7,179 nt of DNA, taken from Dehalococcoidia bacterium. Its GTDB lineage: Bacteria; Chloroflexota; Dehalococcoidia; Lucifugimonadales; JAGWBF01. The DNA lies in NCBI GenBank assembly GCA_021296015.1, contig JAGWBG010000024.1:6303-13481 (forward strand), read 5' to 3'. Of this stretch, positions 1-6,287 are shown in pieces. Every line of letters begins with the position of its first letter. Positions within the stretch are counted from its first letter, which is position 1. A program made the position numbers and the translations under genes. The notes beneath the pieces are model-generated. The model was given only the letters and a program-made list of their open reading frames with translations. It ran no database searches and was not told where the DNA came from.

Positions 1-2029
1 CCGATTCCATCGCCACGTCGGTGCCGGTGCCCATGGCTATGCCGACGTCCGCCTGAGCCAGGGCAGGGGCGTCGTTGATACCGTCGCCCACCATAGCCAC
101 CACGCTGCCCTGACCCTGAAGTTCCCTTACCACGTCGGCCTTGTTACGGGGCAGCACCTGGGCGATAACCCGGTCTACTGCCAGACGGCCGGCTATTGCC
201 TCGGCAGTACGCTGGTCGTCACCGGTGAGCATGATGACCTCCATGCCCATGTCGTGGAGCCGGGAGACAACCTCCGTTGCCTCCTGCTTCAGGGTATCGG
301 CGACGGCAATGGCACCAATGACCATCCCGTCAGAGGCCACAAAAACGAGGGTCTTGCCTTGATTGGACAGCTCTACCGCCAGGGAATCCAGGCCGTCCAG
401 ATGCAGTCCTCTTGCTTCCATCAGGGCCGCATTCCCCAGAGCTACGGCGTTGCCGTTCACCAGGGCCTGGATTCCCTGGCCGGGTATGACCTCAAAGTCT
501 TTGACATCATCCGGCGCTATTCCCCGCTCCCGGGCAGCCCTCACAATGGCCTCGCCCAGAGGGTGCTCAGAGCCACGCTCAACGGAAGCCGCCAGCTTCA
601 GAAGCTCATCTTCGCTCCCCAAGACGGCGATAAGGTCAGTTACCGACGGCTGACCCTCGGTGAGGGTGCCCGTTTTGTCCAGAACGACCACGTTGACCTT
701 GTGGGCTATCTCAAGGGTTTCAGCCCTCCTGACAAGCACCCCCCTCTCAGCTCCCTTCCCAATGCCCACTATGATGGCCGTGGGAGTGGCTAACCCCAGT
801 GCACATGGGCAGGCGATTATCAGCACCGCTACCATCACCAGCAGGGCATAGGTCAGTGCCGGCTCAGGCCCCAGAAGTAGCCAGAAGAGGAAGGCCGCAC
901 CCGCTATCCCCAGCACCGACGGCACAAAATAGGAGGATACCACGTCGGCCAGGCGCTGGATGGGAGCCCGGGACCCCTGGGCATCCTCAACCAGGGCTAT
1001 AATCTGGGAAAGGAGGGTATCTTTGCCTACCCTGGTAGCGCAGAAATGGAACATGCCGACCTTGTTCATGGTGGCCCCATATACTGGAGAGCCTTCGGAT
1101 TTCTCCACCGGCATACTCTCGCCGGTGAGCATGGACTCGTCTACGGAAGAGTATCCCTGCACCACCTCTCCGTCCACGGGTATCTTCTCGCCGGGGCGCA
1201 CCACTATGACGTCGCCGGGCAACACCATATCTACTGGCACGTCCTCCTCCTGGCCGTTGCGGACTACTCTGGCAGTGTTCGGCCTCAGCCCCATGAGGCG
1301 GCGGATGGCCTGGGAGGTCTGCACCTTTGCCCTGGCCTCAAGGTAGCGTCCAAGAAGTATGAGGGAGATGATAATCGCCGAGGTGTCGAAGTATACGGAG
1401 CTTTCTATGCCCCGGACGGATAGCGTCTCCGGCGATAGGGCCCAGATGAATACGACGGCCACGCTGTACCCATAGGCAACGCTGGTCCCCAAAGCAATGA
1501 GGGTGTGCATGTTGGCGACCCGGTGTCTCAGAGCACCAAAGCCGGAGGTGTAGAAGGCCCAGCCCGCCCAGAACTGCACCGGGGTTGCCAGCGCCCACAA
1601 TAGAAAGGGATAATAGGTCCGGTCCATAAGGCCGGATACCCAGGGGAACCCATGGAAGCTGCCCAGAAAAATGACGGCTGCCAGAATAGCGGAGAAGGTG
1701 AGTTTGTTGCGAAGGGCGCTAATCTCCTTGACCCTGGCCAGTCGCTCCAGTTCATCCCTTTCGCCGTAGTCGTCCTCGGTCATGCCCTCGACTGCATACC
1801 CCACGTCGTCCACGGCGTCACGGAACTCCTGGAACGATGCCACCCCCGGTATGTACTCCACCGCTGCCTTCTCAGTAGCCAGGTTCACGTTGACCGCGAC
1901 GACGCCGTCCACCTCTTTCAGGGCCTTCTCCACGTGGCCCACGCAAGCGGCGCAGGTCATCCCTCCTATGATCAGCTTCGCCCACTCCTCGGGGACGGCG
2001 CCTTGACCAACTCCCCCAGCGATACAACC
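1..2029 (-). CDS. copA: CopA-like heavy-metal (probably Cu+) P1B-type ATPase, main reading frame, 3' end beyond window
   Basis: This is an ATP-driven inner-membrane pump that exports a soft metal ion, most likely Cu+. Read right to left, the frame encodes a second HMA domain (GMTCAACVGHVE, CxxC codons at 1943-1954), then membrane segments including LATPVQFWAGWAFY. The actuator-domain TGES follows at 1115-1126, the transmembrane CPC metal site at 803-811 and the phosphorylation motif DKTGTLTEG with Asp at 677-679. The P1B-specific SEHP follows (His-Pro at 560-565), then the hinge GDGINDAPAL (about 65-88). The frame has no stop from 2029 to the left edge. The last two membrane helices, which carry the residues that separate Cu+ from other metals, lie outside the window, so copper is inferred from the CPC motif and tandem CAAC domains. 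The first in-frame start codon (ATG at 1960) falls inside the HMA fold, after its first strand. The frame therefore did not begin here: it continues the out-of-frame fragment at 1972-2199. Confidence 0.93.
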
Positions 2030-2148
2030 TCAGGGTGCATCTCCACGGTGGCACGCTCGGTGGCAAGGTTGACTTGTGCCGAGGATATGCCCCTCACACC
2101 CCTTAATGCACCCTCCACGTGAGACACGCAAGCGGCGCAGGTCATCCC
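1940..2148 (-). repeat. 24-bp exact direct repeat encoding the two CxxC metal-binding loops
   Basis: Positions 1940-1963 and 2125-2148 are identical over 24 bases. Each encodes MTCAACV with flanking bases, at the metal loop of HMA domains 2 and 1. The copies are 185 bp apart, which is not a multiple of three; this independently shows the reading-frame break between them. Identity down to synonymous positions suggests recent duplication or gene conversion of the domain. Confidence 0.85.
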
Positions 2149-2199
2149 CTCCACCGGGAGGTGTAGCTGTCTCACACTTTTATCCGTCGTATCCTTCAT
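1972..2199 (-). pseudogene. copA: 5' fragment of the CopA-like ATPase: first HMA metal-binding domain, frame-shifted from the rest
   Basis: This is the natural N-terminus of the same ATPase gene. It starts at ATG 2197-2199 and encodes an HMA domain with LPVEGMTCAACVSHVE (CxxC codons at 2128-2139) and the later HMA strand QVNLATERATVEMHP. After GELVKA the frame runs into unrelated residues and stops at TGA 1972-1974. The downstream frame takes up with AVPEEWAKLIIGG and then the second HMA domain. The closing AGY-type strand normal for an HMA domain, present in the second copy as DDVGYAVEG, is absent in every frame here. This points to loss of about 19-22 bases near 1997-2003 (1+3n missing bases). 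No strong Shine-Dalgarno precedes the ATG. It could be a true pseudogene, a gene that survives by restarting downstream, or an assembly error. Confidence 0.8.
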
Positions 2200-2249
2200 G
2201 ACTGCTGCGTGCTGTCCATGCCCTGCTTGGTCTCTACAACTTCTTGACC

Positions 2250-2266
2250 CATACCCAAGTGGTATG
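2250..2266. promoter_or_regulatory. Possible CsoR-type copper-responsive operator upstream of the ATPase gene
   Basis: CATACC (2250-2255) and GGTATG (2261-2266) form a perfect 6-bp inverted repeat around a 5-bp spacer, 51-67 bp upstream of the ATPase start codon. The core ATACCC-AAG-TGGTAT differs by one base from the ATACCC-nnn-GGGTAT layout that I recall for CsoR operators in front of copper-export genes. It lies just downstream of a predicted -10 element, where a bound repressor could block transcription. No csoR gene is in the window, so the match rests on sequence form and position only. Confidence 0.42.
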
Positions 2267-2279
2267 AGTATCTGTATGT

Positions 2280-2308
2280 ATGGTACTATGGCCGGTCTTT
2301 TATATCAA
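2280..2308 (-). promoter_or_regulatory. Candidate sigma70-type promoter for the CopA-like ATPase gene
   Basis: On the minus strand TTGATA (2303-2308, 5 of 6 to the -35 consensus) is followed after exactly 17 bp by TACCAT (2280-2285, 4 of 6 to the -10 consensus). The expected start of transcription is near 2273, leaving a leader of about 75 bases that includes the CsoR-like palindrome. Matches of this quality occur by chance; position and operator context raise the likelihood. Confidence 0.35.
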
Positions 2309-2411
2309 CGGTTACGCTGCTACATGGTCTTTCATATTCTCACCTCAAGCGCCCTTTCACTGCCGCCCCGACCCACTCTCTATCACCCCAGCGAAGCGAA
2401 GGGGCTAAGGT

Positions 2412-2441
2412 GTGTTGACACTAGCAATTTCCCAATGGGAA
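2412..2441. repeat. Pair of short perfect palindromes
   Basis: GTGTTGACAC (2412-2421) is a 4-bp inverted repeat around TG, and TTCCCAATGGGAA (2429-2441) is a 6-bp inverted repeat around one base. The one-base centre of the second rules out a stable hairpin, so protein binding is the more natural reading if it has a role. No adjacent gene start makes this an obvious operator. Confidence 0.3.
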
Positions 2442-2479
2442 GACATTTGCATAACCCTGCCAGGGACAGAACAAGGCCT

Positions 2480-2500
2480 CTTCTCCCGCCGAGGGGGAAG
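2480..2500. repeat. Stem-loop in a purine/pyrimidine-biased stretch, possible degenerate interspersed repeat
   Basis: CTTCTCCC (2480-2487) can pair with GGGGGAAG (2493-2500) across the loop GCCGA; one pair is G-U in the plus-strand RNA and becomes a C-A mismatch in the minus-strand RNA. No U tract follows on the minus strand, so it is a poor intrinsic terminator for the epimerase operon. The CTCCCGCCGAGGG-like form resembles short dispersed palindromes seen between genes in some Chloroflexota genomes, a recollection I cannot test here. Confidence 0.3.
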
Positions 2501-2599
2501 ACTGTGATGGGGGTGAAAGGGGAAGCGTGTGAAGAGTTCCGGGAAGCTACTGCAAAGGACCTTCACCCCCAACTGGCGGTTGACAGCCCTGAAACCTAT

Positions 2600-2625
2600 A
2601 TTCTAAAACAGAGACTGAATAGAAT
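2600..2625 (-). terminator. Weak nested inverted repeat just after the epimerase gene, possible transcript 3'-end structure
   Basis: ATTCTA (2600-2605) pairs with TAGAAT (2620-2625), and inside them CAG pairs with CTG around AGA. The element begins about 20 bp beyond the epimerase stop codon, where an operon terminator would sit. The stem is short, AT-rich and interrupted, and no U run follows, so it is not a standard intrinsic terminator. Confidence 0.2.
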
Positions 2626-2644
2626 GAGCGATGGGAGAGGACCA

Positions 2645-3613
2645 TCATGGGAGGCTATCGTCGGGAAGATAGTCCATAAGGGCCTCTTCCGAGGTGTAGA
2701 AGCAACTAAAGCCGGTCGCTTCCTTGAGCTTGCTTGTGCTGATAAGTATGGGGTAGCGGATAAAGTCAAGACCCGCTGCCGGGGAGTCTTTCTGGATGCC
2801 CAGCTTCCATGCCATCTGGGTCAGAGGATAAGCCATCGCAGAGGGCAGGGAAACCAGCTTGCGACGGGAGAGTTGGGCCATCCGCTTGTAGTGGACGACC
2901 CCCTCCCCGGCTACGTTGTAGGTCCCGGGGTGAGGCTCTATTATGAGCATGTGGAGGAGCTTCGCCAGGTCGTCCTCGTGGAGGAACTGCATGGGCGGAT
3001 TGTATCCCATCACCCCCAGTAACACCGGCTTGAAAAACGCCCTAGTCACGAAGTTATCTGCCCCCGGCCCCATGACCACACAGGAACGAAGGACGGTGAC
3101 GTTGACCTCCGGGTGTTCCCCTGCGAAGTCCTGGACCGATCCTTCACACAGGGCCTTGTCGTAGGCATACTGGAAGTCGGGCGACGGTCGGGGGGATACT
3201 TCCTCGGTCATGGGGACCGTGTTGCTCCTGTGTGCCCCGTAGATTGTGTGTGAGCTGAGGTAGATGAAATTTCTGACCTTTGCGGCGCAGCAGGCCTTCA
3301 AGACGCTGCGCACCCCGTCCAAATTGGACCGGCGTATCTTCTCTACCTCGTTTTGGGTACGTCCGGGCTTGATGGTGAAGGCCAAATGCACCACGACATT
3401 CACGTTGTGTCCTCGAAAGGTGTCATCCAGGGGTTGGGTAACGTCCATGCGCTCCAAGAAGACGTTGTGGAAGGGCACCTCCAGGGGTTTGGTGTCTATC
3501 GCCACCACCTTTGCCAGGTTTTCTTCCTCCTCCAACTCTTGAAGGAGTCGGGAGCCTATGTAGCCGGATGCACCCGTAACGGCCACCACGGAGGGGCGAG
3601 GCTGACTATTCAT
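2645..3613 (-). CDS. NAD(P)-dependent epimerase/dehydratase family protein (extended SDR), substrate unknown
   Basis: A 322-residue cytosolic oxidoreductase of the extended short-chain dehydrogenase family, whose members act mostly on nucleotide sugars, sugars or sugar-derived alcohols. Visible features are a Rossmann nucleotide-binding motif TGASGYIG (residues 13-20), an Asp after the second strand in AIDTKP (about residue 40) that would favour NAD, and VVHLAF at the fourth strand. The catalytic Ser region is YLSSHTIYG (about 118-126) and the YxxxK pair is Tyr149/Lys153 (YAYDK). All catalytic elements are intact, so it should be active. I chose ATG 3611-3613: the frame opens earlier with TTG at 3667, but that adds 18 poorly conserved-looking residues before the first strand. 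The ATG overlaps the upstream stop as ATGAATAG. No Shine-Dalgarno precedes it, so translation is probably coupled. As last gene of the operon it likely acts on the same substrate pathway; the exact reaction cannot be told. Confidence 0.9.
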   Translation of the reverse strand: MNSQPRPSVVAVTGASGYIGSRLLQELEEEENLAKVVAIDTKPLEVPFHNVFLERMDVTQPLDDTFRGHNVNVVVHLAFTIKPGRTQNEVEKIRRSNLDGVRSVLKACCAAKVRNFIYLSSHTIYGAHRSNTVPMTEEVSPRPSPDFQYAYDKALCEGSVQDFAGEHPEVNVTVLRSCVVMGPGADNFVTRAFFKPVLLGVMGYNPPMQFLHEDDLAKLLHMLIIEPHPGTYNVAGEGVVHYKRMAQLSRRKLVSLPSAMAYPLTQMAWKLGIQKDSPAAGLDFIRYPILISTSKLKEATGFSCFYTSEEALMDYLPDDSLP

Positions 3614-3977
3614 TGGAGGGCACGTCTGTAAAATCGAATGCCAGCACCCCCAGACCGGGCACTTCAAACCACATCTCGATCCTGTGGGACTCGTTGGTGA
3701 GGGTTACGCCCTTGATTGTTATGGTGGTGGTCTTGTTCAAATCCAGGGTGAAGGGCGTTTCATCGGATACGGCGTCAAAAGGGAACTCCACGCCATCCAC
3801 GTGGAAGAAGCAATGTTCTATGGGGACGTTCTCACCGTCCAATGCTAGGGGGAAGAGCCTTCGCGCATAGCCTGTGCCCAGCTTATTTACCATCTGAAAC
3901 TGTACCTGACGGTCTGTATTACGCAAGCTCCCCTTGAGGTACAGTCTGCGCAACAGGAAGCTAGGGACCGTTATCAT
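3606..3977 (-). CDS. Small all-beta protein, possibly related to the C-glycoside deglycosidase beta-subunit (DUF6379-like) family
   Basis: A 123-residue soluble protein with no signal peptide, membrane segment or known catalytic motif. It reads as alternating short beta strands: FLLRRLYLKGSLRN, VQFQMVNKLGTGYARRLFPL, a repeated DG turn (ALDGENVP, HVDGVEFPF), TTTITIKGVTL and HRIEMWFEVPGLGVLAFDF. The layout of RN near the start, a central xDGExVP turn, then an ethHxI-type strand and a C-terminal FDfTD recalls small beta-subunit partners of sugar-processing enzymes such as the C-glycoside deglycosidase beta subunit. I hold this only as a weak analogy, and no alpha-subunit-like gene is visible. 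ATG 3975-3977 is chosen over GTG 3983 because AGGGGAG at 3985-3991 sits 7 nt upstream of the ATG and only 1 nt from the GTG. Its position between the aldolase and epimerase genes implies a role in the same pathway, as a subunit or as a sugar-binding or isomerising protein. Confidence 0.85.
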   Translation of the reverse strand: MITVPSFLLRRLYLKGSLRNTDRQVQFQMVNKLGTGYARRLFPLALDGENVPIEHCFFHVDGVEFPFDAVSDETPFTLDLNKTTTITIKGVTLTNESHRIEMWFEVPGLGVLAFDFTDVPSNE

Positions 3978-3984
3978 GTTCACT

Positions 3985-3991
3985 CTCCCCT
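3985..3991 (-). promoter_or_regulatory. Shine-Dalgarno site of the small beta protein, decides its start
   Basis: AGGGGAG on the minus strand ends 7 nt before ATG 3975-3977. It would be too close to the alternative GTG at 3981-3983. It is one of the two strongest ribosome-binding sites in the cluster and suggests independent, possibly higher, translation of this small protein. Confidence 0.7.
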
Positions 3992-4022
3992 AATCTATAT
4001 CGCTAACGTTGTTACAAAGGTC

Positions 4023-4700
4023 CTATGTCTCCCGGGGCGTCCCGGAGCGGAGTCCCTGCATACGGTACAGTTCTTGCTCCATCTCGATAATCTCCGAGGG
4101 CAAGGTCAAGGCTCTCCCAAGAAGGGAGGAGTACACGAAAATCTGGGCCACTCGTTCCACCATCTGGCATAAATCCAACGCTTCCCACGAAGTCCGGCCT
4201 ACCCCAACCATGCCATGGTTGCGTAGCAGAACAGCGTTTCTGTCGCCGAGGGCATGACCGGCATTTTGGGCCAACTCTTCGGTGGACGGGAAGGCGTACT
4301 CGGCCACCCGCACGCTCCCGCCTACCCTTATCACCATCTCGACCACTATTGGCGGTATCTCCAGGCCGGACACGGCAGCGACCGAAGCGTAAAGGGAGTG
4401 AGTGTGTATTATAGCCTCGACGTCCTGACGTGCCTTGTACAATTCAAGGTGCATAGCCGTCTCCGACGAGGGAAGAAGGTCACCCTCAACCGGCCCGCCG
4501 TCCATGTCTATCACCACCATGTCTTCCGGGGCCAGATACCTGTAAGGCCGGCCCGACGGGGTTATGAGGACATATCCGCCATCACCATCTCCGGGCAATC
4601 TAAGGCTGGCGTTGCCGCTAGAGCCAGCCACCAGGCCTTGTTTCACCATCTCTCCGGTTACTTCCCAGAGAGTCTGTCTTTCCGAGTGCCACCTCGCCAA
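4023..4700 (-). CDS. Class II (zinc-dependent) aldolase/adducin family protein, L-fuculose-1-phosphate aldolase-like
   Basis: A 225-residue cytosolic metal-dependent lyase. Enzymes of this family split phosphorylated keto sugars (for example L-fuculose 1-phosphate into dihydroxyacetone phosphate and lactaldehyde), or act as ribulose-phosphate 4-epimerases or sugar-acid aldolases. Zinc ligands are visible as His99 and His101 in IIHTHS and His162 in LLRNHG. The catalytic acid/base is Glu80 in PSSETAMH, and the phosphate-binding loop is SSGNASLR (about 27-34). These four residues sit at a constant +7 offset from E. coli FucA (Glu73, His92, His94, His155), and Glu rather than Asp at position 80 favours aldolase over AraD-type epimerase. 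The start is a TTG at 4698-4700: a stop lies 14 codons upstream with no ATG or GTG between, and GAGGAG at 4710-4715 lies 9 nt before it. It follows the kinase by 42 bp, so its likely substrate is the kinase product. Confidence 0.92.
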   Translation of the reverse strand: MARWHSERQTLWEVTGEMVKQGLVAGSSGNASLRLPGDGDGGYVLITPSGRPYRYLAPEDMVVIDMDGGPVEGDLLPSSETAMHLELYKARQDVEAIIHTHSLYASVAAVSGLEIPPIVVEMVIRVGGSVRVAEYAFPSTEELAQNAGHALGDRNAVLLRNHGMVGVGRTSWEALDLCQMVERVAQIFVYSSLLGRALTLPSEIIEMEQELYRMQGLRSGTPRET

Positions 4701-4709
4701 TGGACCTTT

Positions 4710-4715
4710 CTCCTC
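4710..4715 (-). promoter_or_regulatory. Shine-Dalgarno site supporting the TTG start of the aldolase
   Basis: GAGGAG on the minus strand, 9 nt before TTG 4698-4700. It supports a rare start codon that would otherwise be doubtful. Confidence 0.65.
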
Positions 4716-4742
4716 GTCCGAAACGGGTTGCCTCCTTCGCCT

Positions 4743-6287
4743 TCACTCCCATTCCAGACGTTTATACAGATGCAGCCATTGCTGATAGTATTCCTGGTAT
4801 TGCGCAATCTCGCCGGCCGTTCCGGGTTCTATCTCCTCACAATCATCGGATGCCACTTCCGCCATCCGCTTCAGGGTGACGGAAGAGTCGGCGGACACGG
4901 CGGCGGCCAAGGCTGCACCTCTGGCGCTTATTTGAGGCGTAGTGCTGCGCCTGATCGGGATCCCCAACGTGTTGGCAAGCAGGGTGATGAGGGTACGGCT
5001 GCCCGACATACCTCCGCCCAGATACAGTGCCCGGCTATCGTGGCCGGTCACTTCCTCCAGGGTGGACAGATTGGCCTTTATACTGTAGCCGATGTTCTCA
5101 AGGGCGGCGCGGAACAGATGTCCACGGGTGGCCTCCTGAAAGCTCAGGGGCGTTGGGAAAAACAGGCCGCCCATTTTGAGGCCCGCCTTCAATGAGCTTA
5201 CGGGGCCGGGGCCAAGGAAAGCCGTCACTCCCTCAGAGACCTCCCCGGCTTCCCGGGCCAGGTGCTCTGCTTCCTCAAATGATGCGTCCTGGCCCAGGAT
5301 GGTGTCCTTCAGCCACCTGTAGGCATTACCCGTATCACCCAGGTTGATTTCTGCCACCCATGTGGCATCCCGGGGCCTGCCATGACCCACTCCGAATGGG
5401 TAGCAGCCCACCCAGGTACGCATATCTTCGTCAAGACGTGGAGTAGAGGTTATGGCCTGCAATGCGCCGCTCCAACCCATGACCGCCCCCACCTGCCCTT
5501 CTTCTACCAATCCCATACCCAGAAGGCCGCATTGGGTATCCGGTCCCGCCACGACTACGGGAATGCCCGACTTGAGGCCCCAATCTGATGCCACGGCTTG
5601 GCCCAAAGTACCGAAGGGGCCGCCTCCCACTGACAGGGGTGGCAGCGTAGAAGGGTTCACCCCCAACTTGTCCATCAGGGAAGGACACCGCTCCTTCGTT
5701 GTCACGTTTAGAAGTCCTGCTTCCGCCTCAAGGGACGGCTCGGACATAATGACGCCCGTAAGCTTGTAAGCTATCCAGCCTGCTATCGTAAGTATTTTGT
5801 GGGTACTATCATAAATCTCAGGACTGTTTTCATGGAACCACTGGAGACGCGCCGGGGCCATCAGCATGGAGGGGAAATGCCCCGTGGTGGCGTAGACCTC
5901 CCTGCCCAATTTCTCGTCTATCCTGGCTCCCTCGAAAACGGCCCGCAGGTCTACGTTAGGCCCGCAATACAACTCTTTTTCTTCATCGTCCAGGAACACG
6001 ACTCCCTGTCGCTGGCTAGTGACGCCAATCGCCGAGACATACTCAGCCTTTATCTTCCCACTGCTCAACACTGTTCCGACAAGCTTGCCCAGGGCATCCA
6101 GCACAAGGTCCGGGTTGAACTCCCTAGCAATGTAGGAGCAACCCTCGGACGTGAAGTAGCGCATGGGTGCGCTGGCTGCGGTCAAGGGTCTTCCAAAAGA
6201 ATCGGTCAACAGGCAATGGATGGCGCTGGTTCCCACGTCCAGAGCAAGGATACATCCTTCCCTTCCATTGAAGGCGGGGCTACCCAT
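4743..6287 (-). CDS. FGGY-family carbohydrate kinase, LsrK/xylulokinase-like, substrate unknown
   Basis: A 514-residue ATP-dependent kinase of the FGGY family, which phosphorylates sugars, polyols or the quorum signal AI-2 in the cytosol. The first ATPase-fold motif is ALDVGTSAI (Asp about residue 17). The substrate-binding region has TSQRQGVVFL followed by PNVDLRA (about 111-117), which looks more like LsrK (MREGIVLYN and ANVDARA) than xylulokinase (GQMHG and WNDGR). The catalytic base is probably Asp250 in VVAGPDTQCG, and the nucleotide-binding segment is YLGGGMSGSR (about 422-431) followed by SARGAALAAA. Length is normal for the family. ATG 6285-6287 is preferred, giving an ATGGGTAG overlap with the upstream stop. 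An upstream ATG at 6318-6320 would add 11 residues, overlap the dehydrogenase by 41 bp and has no Shine-Dalgarno. In the operon it would activate the substrate before cleavage by the downstream aldolase. Confidence 0.93.
   Translation of the reverse strand: MGSPAFNGREGCILALDVGTSAIHCLLTDSFGRPLTAASAPMRYFTSEGCSYIAREFNPDLVLDALGKLVGTVLSSGKIKAEYVSAIGVTSQRQGVVFLDDEEKELYCGPNVDLRAVFEGARIDEKLGREVYATTGHFPSMLMAPARLQWFHENSPEIYDSTHKILTIAGWIAYKLTGVIMSEPSLEAEAGLLNVTTKERCPSLMDKLGVNPSTLPPLSVGGGPFGTLGQAVASDWGLKSGIPVVVAGPDTQCGLLGMGLVEEGQVGAVMGWSGALQAITSTPRLDEDMRTWVGCYPFGVGHGRPRDATWVAEINLGDTGNAYRWLKDTILGQDASFEEAEHLAREAGEVSEGVTAFLGPGPVSSLKAGLKMGGLFFPTPLSFQEATRGHLFRAALENIGYSIKANLSTLEEVTGHDSRALYLGGGMSGSRTLITLLANTLGIPIRRSTTPQISARGAALAAAVSADSSVTLKRMAEVASDDCEEIEPGTAGEIAQYQEYYQQWLHLYKRLEWE

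Larger units (their letters stand above)
2200..2644. other. 445-bp intergenic region between epimerase and ATPase genes
   Basis: No minus-strand coding frame is convincing here. A plus-strand frame is open from 2198 to 3022, but its right half is antisense to the epimerase gene and its left half has no recognisable protein features. The stretch holds the candidate ATPase promoter and operator at its left, and several short palindromes at 2412-2441, 2480-2500 and 2600-2625. It probably separates the five-gene operon from the independently transcribed metal ATPase. Confidence 0.7.

Noticed and set aside
254..793. Plus-strand open frame of 179 codons inside the metal ATPase gene
   Set aside because: It is the exact antisense register of the ATPase frame and shows no protein family features.
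1338..1755. Minus-strand frames at 1338-1598 and 1528-1755
   Set aside because: They lie in other registers within the uninterrupted ATPase membrane-domain frame.
2580..2606. Plus-strand promoter starting with TTGACA at 2580
   Set aside because: No acceptable -10 at 16-18 bp and no plus-strand gene downstream.
2198..3022. Long plus-strand open frame (274 codons)
   Set aside because: Its right half is antisense to the well-supported epimerase gene and its left half has no recognisable motif; GC-rich antisense frames of this length are common.
4023..4700. Naming the aldolase as araD (ribulose-phosphate 4-epimerase)
   Set aside because: Glu80 in SSET and FucA-like spacing favour an aldolase; AraD has Asp at that position. 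No specific substrate can be assigned.
4254..5195. Plus-strand open frame of 313 codons across aldolase and kinase genes
   Set aside because: It crosses two clear minus-strand genes and their junction, with a low-complexity, motif-free translation.
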